Origin: CAZPXF01 sp964590945
GTDB taxonomy: Bacteria > Bacillota > Clostridia > Lachnospirales > Lachnospiraceae
Reading direction: 5' to 3'
Length of the DNA: 20,012 nt
Assembly (NCBI GenBank): GCA_964590945.1
Contig: CAZPXF010000039.1
Location: 1 to 20,012 of the forward strand
The translations under genes and the position numbers were made by a program. The notes under the pieces are model-generated. The model did no database searches, was not told the DNA's origin, and was given only the letters and a program-made list of their open reading frames with translations. This document shows, piece by piece, positions 14,750 through 20,012 of this stretch (its first letter is position 1; each line of letters starts with the position of its first letter).

Positions 14750-17257
14750 ATGAGATCATCGGACAACATCATCCGGCGCGGCAGACTTCTGAAGTATGCA
14801 GAGCATATATCCGGGGACAGGATCTTATATGTGCAGGCGCCGGCCGGCTTTGGAAAGACAGTTTTTGCAAGGCAATGGCTGGAACTGAAAAAAGCGCCGT
14901 ACCGTGCGTCCGTTCTTTTAGATGAATATGACAATACGGTAGATGGACTTTGCCTTAAGCTGGGCAATGCGCTCCTGCACCTCTGTTCAGAGGAGGAAGA
15001 GAAGCGAATAGCCGTCTATACGCAGCATATAGATTTTGACCGGGCTCCCGTGGAGTATCTGATGAGGGCGGCAGCGGCGCTTCCGGCCGACAGATCCGGA
15101 AGTCTTGTGATCGATGACCTTCATTATCTTACGGCTTCTGCGGCACAGAAGGCATTAAAAGATTTTCTCCTGCATCTTCCGGCGGGTATTATGATCTGCA
15201 TACTGAGCAGGAATTCGCTTCCGAAACTATATGGCGATCTGATCCTGAAGAACCGGCTGCAGTTTATTTCGCAGGAACAGATGCTTTTTGACAGCAATGA
15301 AATATTGGAGATGTATAGAAACAGGGGTCTGCGTATCACGAAGAAGCAGGCGGAGGATATCCTGAGATATACGGACGGGTGGCCGGTCGGACTGAATGCC
15401 CTTCTTCTTTCGGAGAATAAGATCCCTTCCGACAGGATATCGGACAACTGGCTGGACGATTTTCTCGAGATTCAGGTGTGGAACAGGTGGAGCGAATCGC
15501 TGCAGGAGTTTATGGTAGGAATCTGCATGGAGGAGGAATTCTCGGAAGGACTGTGCGAGGCATTGACGAAAAAGAAGAAGAGCGGAGCTACATTAAAACG
15601 GCTTCAGGCGCAGGGCGCGTTTCTGTACAGGCAGAGAGATGGTATGTACCGCTTTCACAGACTTTTCCAGGAGTTTCTGAAGAAGAAGTTCTTTGCCAGA
15701 CCGGAGGAATACCGGCGCGGGCAGATTCAGACCGCCGGGGAATGGCATGAGGAGCATGGAGATTATTATCATGCCATTGACAGATATACGGCGATCGGGG
15801 ATTATGCGGCAATCGATCGCTGCTTTATAAAGTTGGGCAATATCAATCGGGGCGTATTTGACCCGGAACGGATGATGCGCGCGGTCCACACTGCAATCGG
15901 ACATGACATCACGCAGCAGTATCCGCACCTGTATTCCATCATGGCATATACGGCGCGAAATGAAGGCAGGATACAGGATTTTGAGGACTGCCTCGACAAC
16001 TATTATGCTAATTACACGCGCATTATAAAGGACAGGCCGGAGCGTTCGTGTGAAATTTTCTTCCTGCTTGTTATGGATCCGCGCTTTTCCATCGAGGATA
16101 TTTCCAAAAGGGCGGCGGCTATGCACGCATCGGAGAACTTCCATGGGGCGGGCGGCAGCGTAAGTTTGTATATGCCGCTGTATCACCGGTCATTTCGGGA
16201 TTTTTCCGAGCTGCTTTTGGGGGATTTTGAGAAGAATATGGGAATGTACATCCGGACACTGGGCAGGCTTCTGGGCGAGGAACAGGATATGCTCGTGGAG
16301 TGCATCCGCGCGGGACTTTATTATGAGCAGGGCAAGCTGAGCCGCGCAAGGGAGGGCGCGCTTCTTGCGCTGTCCAGGCTTAAGAAAGAATTTGCGCCCG
16401 AATCAAAATTCTGCGCCATGATGCTGTATTTCGTCATTTGCCATGCGCAGAATGACAGCAAGGCCATGAAAGACATACAGGAGAATGTCCGCAGGATGAT
16501 TGAGGAGGACAAGGCGTTTTATCTCCAGCCGAATTTTGATGCGGCGCTTATCAGAAGCTGCATAGATAATCAGGATACGGAAGCAGCGCGCAATTGGCTG
16601 GCGAAACAGGAGGGAGAGGACTCTGACACCCTGAATCTTTTCAGACTGTACAGGCATTTTCTGAGCATAAGGGCACATATTCTGGTGGGAAATTATGACC
16701 AGGCGATCATCCTGTCGGAAAAGAATCTTGCCATGTGCAGGCGCCTGAAGCGCCCGATAGATGTGATTGAGCTCGAGATCCTGCTGGCAGCATCGTATGG
16801 GAAAAAGGAACCGAGATACCGGAAAAAGGCGATGGCATATCTGAGCGACGCTGTGGAAACTGCGCAGACGTATGGATATGAGCAGGCATTTGCAAACGAT
16901 GGGATTCTGCTTGAAAATATGCTGTATCGTCTGAAAAACTGGGTGATGCGCAGCGATTACGAAGGGCCGCTCCTGGCGGAATTTGTGAAAAAGATTTATT
17001 TTGAGGCCGCTGAACAGAGCAGGAACAGGCGTGGCTGCACCGAATACAGGGAAACCCGGCAGCAGATCCGGTTTACCGACCGGCAGAAAGAGGTTGCGCA
17101 GCTGATGTGCGAGGGCTACAGCTACCGGCAGATTGCGGAGAAGCTTGGAGTCGCGTTTTCTACCGTCCGCTCGCATATCGAGCTGATTTACAGAAAGCTG
17201 GATGTGGCAAATATGACGGATGCAGTCCTGAAAATACGGAAACTGAATATTTTATAA
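14750..17257 (+). CDS. MalT/LuxR-type STAND transcriptional regulator
   Basis: An 835-residue regulator of the LAL/MalT type. The N-terminal NTPase has a Walker A APAGFGKT (30-37) and Walker B LVIDDLH (119-125), then winged-helix-like and tetratricopeptide-like helical segments through about residue 750 that probably sense a ligand or partner. The C-terminal LuxR/GerE helix-turn-helix is clear: FTDRQKEVAQLMCEGYSYRQ, then STVRSHIELIYRKLDV. Proteins of this class are activators that oligomerise with ATP and an inducer. The inducer is unknown. The ATG at 14750 has GAGGTGAG 6 nt upstream; an ATG at 14729 has no ribosome site. No LuxR two-component receiver domain is present. Its target may be the lipoprotein gene downstream. 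Confidence 0.9.
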   Translation: MRSSDNIIRRGRLLKYAEHISGDRILYVQAPAGFGKTVFARQWLELKKAPYRASVLLDEYDNTVDGLCLKLGNALLHLCSEEEEKRIAVYTQHIDFDRAPVEYLMRAAAALPADRSGSLVIDDLHYLTASAAQKALKDFLLHLPAGIMICILSRNSLPKLYGDLILKNRLQFISQEQMLFDSNEILEMYRNRGLRITKKQAEDILRYTDGWPVGLNALLLSENKIPSDRISDNWLDDFLEIQVWNRWSESLQEFMVGICMEEEFSEGLCEALTKKKKSGATLKRLQAQGAFLYRQRDGMYRFHRLFQEFLKKKFFARPEEYRRGQIQTAGEWHEEHGDYYHAIDRYTAIGDYAAIDRCFIKLGNINRGVFDPERMMRAVHTAIGHDITQQYPHLYSIMAYTARNEGRIQDFEDCLDNYYANYTRIIKDRPERSCEIFFLLVMDPRFSIEDISKRAAAMHASENFHGAGGSVSLYMPLYHRSFRDFSELLLGDFEKNMGMYIRTLGRLLGEEQDMLVECIRAGLYYEQGKLSRAREGALLALSRLKKEFAPESKFCAMMLYFVICHAQNDSKAMKDIQENVRRMIEEDKAFYLQPNFDAALIRSCIDNQDTEAARNWLAKQEGEDSDTLNLFRLYRHFLSIRAHILVGNYDQAIILSEKNLAMCRRLKRPIDVIELEILLAASYGKKEPRYRKKAMAYLSDAVETAQTYGYEQAFANDGILLENMLYRLKNWVMRSDYEGPLLAEFVKKIYFEAAEQSRNRRGCTEYRETRQQIRFTDRQKEVAQLMCEGYSYRQIAEKLGVAFSTVRSHIELIYRKLDVANMTDAVLKIRKLNIL

Positions 17258-17266
17258 AACTATACA

Positions 17267-17301
17267 GGCATACCCCCACATTGCGGATGTGCCTTTTTTT
17301 T
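17267..17301 (+). terminator. Terminator after the LuxR-type gene
   Basis: GGCATA pairs with TGTGCC (one G-U pair), or alternatively CACAT with ATGTG around a TGCGG loop, followed by eight Ts (17294-17301). It lies 9 nt after the stop codon and separates the regulator's transcript from the lipoprotein gene. Confidence 0.7.
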
Positions 17302-17316
17302 ATCGATGTTACAATC

Positions 17317-17328
17317 ACTATATATAGT
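17317..17328. promoter_or_regulatory. AT-rich palindrome in the lipoprotein gene promoter region
   Basis: ACTATATATAGT is a perfect 12-bp palindrome that contains a -10-like TATAGT (17323-17328). The matching -35 position (TTATCG, 17300-17305) is poor. A weak -35 would fit an activator-dependent promoter, but this short AT-rich palindrome could be chance. Confidence 0.35.
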
Positions 17329-17356
17329 ATATTAAGCAGAAGAAGGAGACTAGAAC

Positions 17357-18859
17357 ATGATGAAGAAAAAGGGAATGATTAGCGCAGGAGTTCTGTGCCT
17401 GACACTTGTGTGCACCATGGCGGCCGGATGCGGGAAGAAAGAAGAATCGGGTGACACCGAGACGAAGTCCGTCGCATCGGCGGAGGAACTGGAGATGCTG
17501 GAAGGAACTCTTGTGAAGTTCACGGGTGGAGAGATCGAGATAGACGACGGAAAAGAAGAGTACACGTTTGACCTGTCTCAGGCATCCATTGATACAAAGA
17601 AGATGCGTTCCGGCGATGACCTGGTTGTTTCTTATAAAGGCGAGATTGACGGAACCGACACGTCGAATGTCCAGGTGGTATCCGTGGCGGATAACGGCAA
17701 TGAGAACGAGAGCAAGAATGAGAAGGAAGCGGTGGGGTCGCTGGTCGATATTACCATGAACACCATCACAATTCGCCAGAACGATGGAACAGAGCTTACA
17801 TTTAATTCCAATAACTGTGAGCATGATTTTAAAAATGGAATCCGTGAGGGCAACTGGGTTGTCATCACCTATATTGGGGAAATACAGGGTACGGATACGC
17901 AGAATATCGCGGTGATCAAGATTACAGATGACGACGAAAATGCTGTGAAAAAAGCAAAGAAAGAGATGAAGATTACAACCGCAGACGAGACGGTGTACGC
18001 TACGGCGGGCGTACATATCCGGGAGTCATACTCTACGGATTCGAAGGTAGTTGGATCTCTGGCAAAGGGAGATTCGATCAAGCGCACAGGAATCTGCGCG
18101 AACGGGTGGTCGCGTGTGTCCTACAAAGATGCAGATGCATATGTATATGGCGATTATCTGACCACGACAAAGCCGAAGGCAGATGCCCCGGCGGCGAAGA
18201 CAGACGGTTCGGATCCAAAGACTCCGCAGAAGGGAGATGAAGCGGCGCCTGTGAAGAGCCAGCCTGCAGAAAGCGAGCCGGAGGAAAGCGAACCGGAGGA
18301 AAGCGAACCGGAAGATAGTGAACCGGCAGAAAGCGAGCCGGAGAAGAGCGAGCCGGAAGACAGTGAACCGGCAGAAAGCGAGCCGGAGGACAGCCAGCCG
18401 GAAGAGAGTCAGCCACAGGAAAAGAAGCAGGCGACCGGTACCGTGGAGGATGCTTCGATGAATACGCTGACGGTGCAGGTGGACGGACAGAATTATACGG
18501 TAAATATCTCAGACGCACAGCATGAGTATGCCAATGGAATCCAGACGGGCAATAAGGTGACAATTACTTATATCGGCGATCTGTCGGATTCAGACGTGCA
18601 GATTGTTAAGGTCACAGATTCTGATCCAAACACCGCTGCTTCGGATGCGGTATATACCGGGAAAATTACGGATGCCACAACGAACACGATTACGATTCAG
18701 ACAAATGACGGCGCGACGATGACCTTTGACAAGAGCGAGGCAGATGATGAAGTGGGCGATCTGGAGGTCGGAATCAGCGTGAGCATAGTGGCGGATGCGT
18801 CAGCTTCCTCATCGGATGAGACTATTATGACCGCAAAAAAAATAAAGACAGGGGAATAA
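17357..18859 (+). CDS. Lipoprotein with four beta repeats, SH3-like domain and acidic linker
   Basis: A 500-residue exported lipoprotein. A lysine-rich start, a hydrophobic stretch and the lipobox MAAGC give a lipid anchor at C25, so it sits on the outer face of the membrane. Two related repeats of about 63 residues (49-112 and 126-190) precede a bacterial SH3-like domain (212-269, with VHIRESYSTDSKVVGSLAKGD and GWSRVSYKD), then a linker of eleven SEPEE-type pentapeptides (301-355), then two more repeats (360-420 and 434-497). Repeats share G-x-V/I-x-D-x-x-x-NT-I/L-T-I/V and ITYIG-type strands. SH3-like domains usually bind cell-wall peptide. No enzyme domain is visible. AAGGAG lies 8 nt before the ATG. 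The function is unknown; a wall-associated binding or sensor role is inferred. Confidence 0.85.
   Translation: MMKKKGMISAGVLCLTLVCTMAAGCGKKEESGDTETKSVASAEELEMLEGTLVKFTGGEIEIDDGKEEYTFDLSQASIDTKKMRSGDDLVVSYKGEIDGTDTSNVQVVSVADNGNENESKNEKEAVGSLVDITMNTITIRQNDGTELTFNSNNCEHDFKNGIREGNWVVITYIGEIQGTDTQNIAVIKITDDDENAVKKAKKEMKITTADETVYATAGVHIRESYSTDSKVVGSLAKGDSIKRTGICANGWSRVSYKDADAYVYGDYLTTTKPKADAPAAKTDGSDPKTPQKGDEAAPVKSQPAESEPEESEPEESEPEDSEPAESEPEKSEPEDSEPAESEPEDSQPEESQPQEKKQATGTVEDASMNTLTVQVDGQNYTVNISDAQHEYANGIQTGNKVTITYIGDLSDSDVQIVKVTDSDPNTAASDAVYTGKITDATTNTITIQTNDGATMTFDKSEADDEVGDLEVGISVSIVADASASSSDETIMTAKKIKTGE
18257..18421 (+). repeat. In-frame 15-bp tandem repeat encoding acidic pentapeptides
   Basis: Eleven consecutive 15-bp units encode S-(E/Q)-P-(E/A/Q)-(E/D/K). 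The units are similar but not identical at DNA level (for example gaaagcgagccggag and gaagatagtgaaccg). Copy-number changes would keep the reading frame. The encoded segment is a rigid, strongly acidic, proline-spaced linker of the type that spans the cell wall. Confidence 0.9.
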
Positions 18860-18862
18860 ATA

Positions 18863-18924
18863 ATATGCTCCCTCCTGAGTGACAGGTTTTATTCTTTTAC
18901 TTGTCCGCCTGGAAGGGAGCATAT
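18863..18924. repeat. 62-nt inverted-repeat element before the surface-protein gene
   Basis: ATATGCTCCCT (18863-18873) and AGGGAGCATAT (18914-18924) are perfect 11-bp inverted repeats around 40 nt. Within the loop, CCTG-AGTGA-CAGG can pair and is followed by a T-rich stretch (18887-18898), which looks like a weak terminator for the lipoprotein gene. The element ends about 19 nt before the ribosome site of the next gene, so it could also be a leader structure. Confidence 0.6.
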
Positions 18925-18954
18925 CAATATATTGCAGCAGGAAGGAGATTTTTT

Positions 18955-20012
18955 ATGCAAGGAAAACTTAAAAACGGATTTGGAAAAACCAGACATTCAA
19001 AAATCAGACGGTTGCCTGTTATGTTAGTGCTATGCATGACATTTGTGCTGTGTTCGGTGATGGGGGGTCAGTATCTGCGGCAACCCGTCCTTCAGATATC
19101 GCGGATAATACCAAATATCACGAAATGCTGACAGACGGTATTTTTTTCAGTGAAACAAGCTGGGACGGCGTTGATGCTGATGATAATCCTTTGGGAAAAG
19201 TTGAAGTAGGTCTTTATACCACATACTGTGACTTCGCCGCACCCCAACCTTCGTATTATCAAACAAAAAGCGATAATGTGTTGGAGCTTAACGGTTATTC
19301 AGGGCATTATCCTGAAACCATATATCAGAAAGTAAAGGTGCTTCCGGGTAGTAAGGTCCATATTTCTTATCAGTACATTACAAGAAATAAGGTTGCAACA
19401 ATAGGTGAACAGTCTATGCTGCTTTCCGTGGTTCCTGCGGCTTCTTTTGGCAGCACGGCTGTTGTTAAAGAAGATCAGCTTACGAGAGAAATTTTTGCAA
19501 ACAACAAGCTCGATGATGTAACCAAGCTTAGCGGTAGCGCCACTGTTTCAGACGGTATTATTATCGCCGGCGACACGTGGTCTGAAATATATGCGGCGTA
19601 TACGGTGCCGGATGATGTGTATGAAGTATATGTCGCCTTTCATGGGCTTACGCCAACCGGCTCCTCCGACTCCTTCGGCTCCGGAAACATCCTCGCTTAT
19701 GCTTCTGCCAGAACGGCAACGATCGATACCGTTTATGTCAGCGCCAATGGCAGCGACGCCAGCGGGAATGGTTCTGAGAGCAGTCCGTTCCAGTCTCTTG
19801 AGCTGGCCAGCTATTGGGTCAGCGAAGGCGGGACAATCGTTCTGCTGGATGATGTAAGCGGAGATATGACGGCAGATAAAAAGTTTACTTTAGATTTAAG
19901 CGGTCATTCGGTTACCGGTAATCTGACCGTTAATGCCTCCGGCAATCTGAAGATAACAGACAGCAGCGATGACGGAACCGGAAACGGGACTGGAAAAATC
20001 ACTGGAAATGTG
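18955..20012 (+). pseudogene. Frameshifted 5' part of a large secreted beta-helix surface protein
   Basis: The ATG at 18955 has AGGAG about 7 nt upstream and encodes a long signal peptide (basic start, then PVMLVLCMTFVLCSVMG). This frame stops at 19131. The coding sequence plainly continues one frame over, from 19068 to the window edge without a stop (315 codons), beginning SVSAATRPSD, so that SVSA-A would complete the signal-peptidase site. The two frames meet at a run of six Gs (19062-19067); one extra G restores a single frame. The body includes TIDTVYVSANGSDASGNG, SSPFQSLELA, GTIVLLDDV and LDLSGHSVTGNLTV, typical of parallel beta-helix repeats in large cell-surface proteins of gut Clostridia. 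It may be a pseudogene, phase-variable, or a sequencing error. The 3' end lies outside the window. Confidence 0.75.
19062..19067 (+). repeat. Six-G homopolymer at the frame break
   Basis: The run of six Gs lies at the junction between the signal-peptide frame and the body frame. Seven Gs would join the two as M-G-G-S-V-S-A-A. It is the single point that decides whether the secreted protein is made. Confidence 0.8.

Noticed and set aside
16403..17176. A 257-codon open frame antisense to the LuxR-type gene
   Set aside because: It lies wholly within a gene with clear Walker and helix-turn-helix motifs; the antisense product has no recognisable domain.
1..20012. CRISPR arrays, tRNA or rRNA genes, complete insertion sequences
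   Set aside because: No regularly spaced repeats, no cloverleaf or rRNA-like sequence, and no transposase or integrase motif were seen by reading; a dedicated search could not be run.

Overview
The window looks like chromosome of a Gram-positive, low-to-mid GC anaerobe of the class Clostridia, most likely a Lachnospiraceae-type gut bacterium. The grounds are strong GGAGG ribosome sites, the YqzL-like gene between era and recO (a Firmicutes arrangement), a bacterial glyS of the single-chain class, a pyruvate phosphate dikinase matching the Clostridium enzyme residue for residue at its catalytic histidine, and a YolD-like gene next to a Y-family polymerase. The family-level assignment is inference; no rRNA or tRNA is present to test it.

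Layout. 1-830: a terminator of an unseen upstream gene, then a hicA-hicB toxin-antitoxin pair with a promoter that carries two palindromes. 952-7299: housekeeping block on the + strand: an M16C zinc metallopeptidase, era, a short yqzL-like gene overlapping recO, recO, and glyS with its own promoter and terminator. 7300-10295: ppdK with its own promoter, an inverted repeat just upstream of that promoter, and a terminator that can serve both strands. 10385-14447: five genes on the - strand. Four form a cassette (a LexA-like XRE/S24 repressor, an unnamed 96-aa protein, a Y-family DNA polymerase, a YolD-like protein); the fifth is a GNAT acetyltransferase with its own promoter. 14448-14749: a divergent control region with repeated ATCACA/TGTGAT sites. 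14750-18859: a large MalT/LuxR-type STAND regulator followed by a lipoprotein with four related beta repeats, an SH3-like domain and an acidic pentapeptide linker. 18860-20012: a 62-nt hairpin-forming element and the start of a large secreted beta-helix-type surface protein, whose reading frame is broken at a run of six Gs right after the signal peptide.

How the parts may work together. The repressor has the serine/lysine pair and an Ala-Gly bond expected of a self-cleaving damage sensor, so the cassette is probably an inducible translesion-synthesis operon, with polymerase and YolD-like protein translationally coupled by a 4-nt overlap. The LuxR-type regulator and the lipoprotein lie in the same direction but are separated by a terminator; a regulatory link between them is a guess from position. 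The G-run in the surface protein would fit phase variation, a true pseudogene or a sequencing error, and these cannot be told apart from one sequence.
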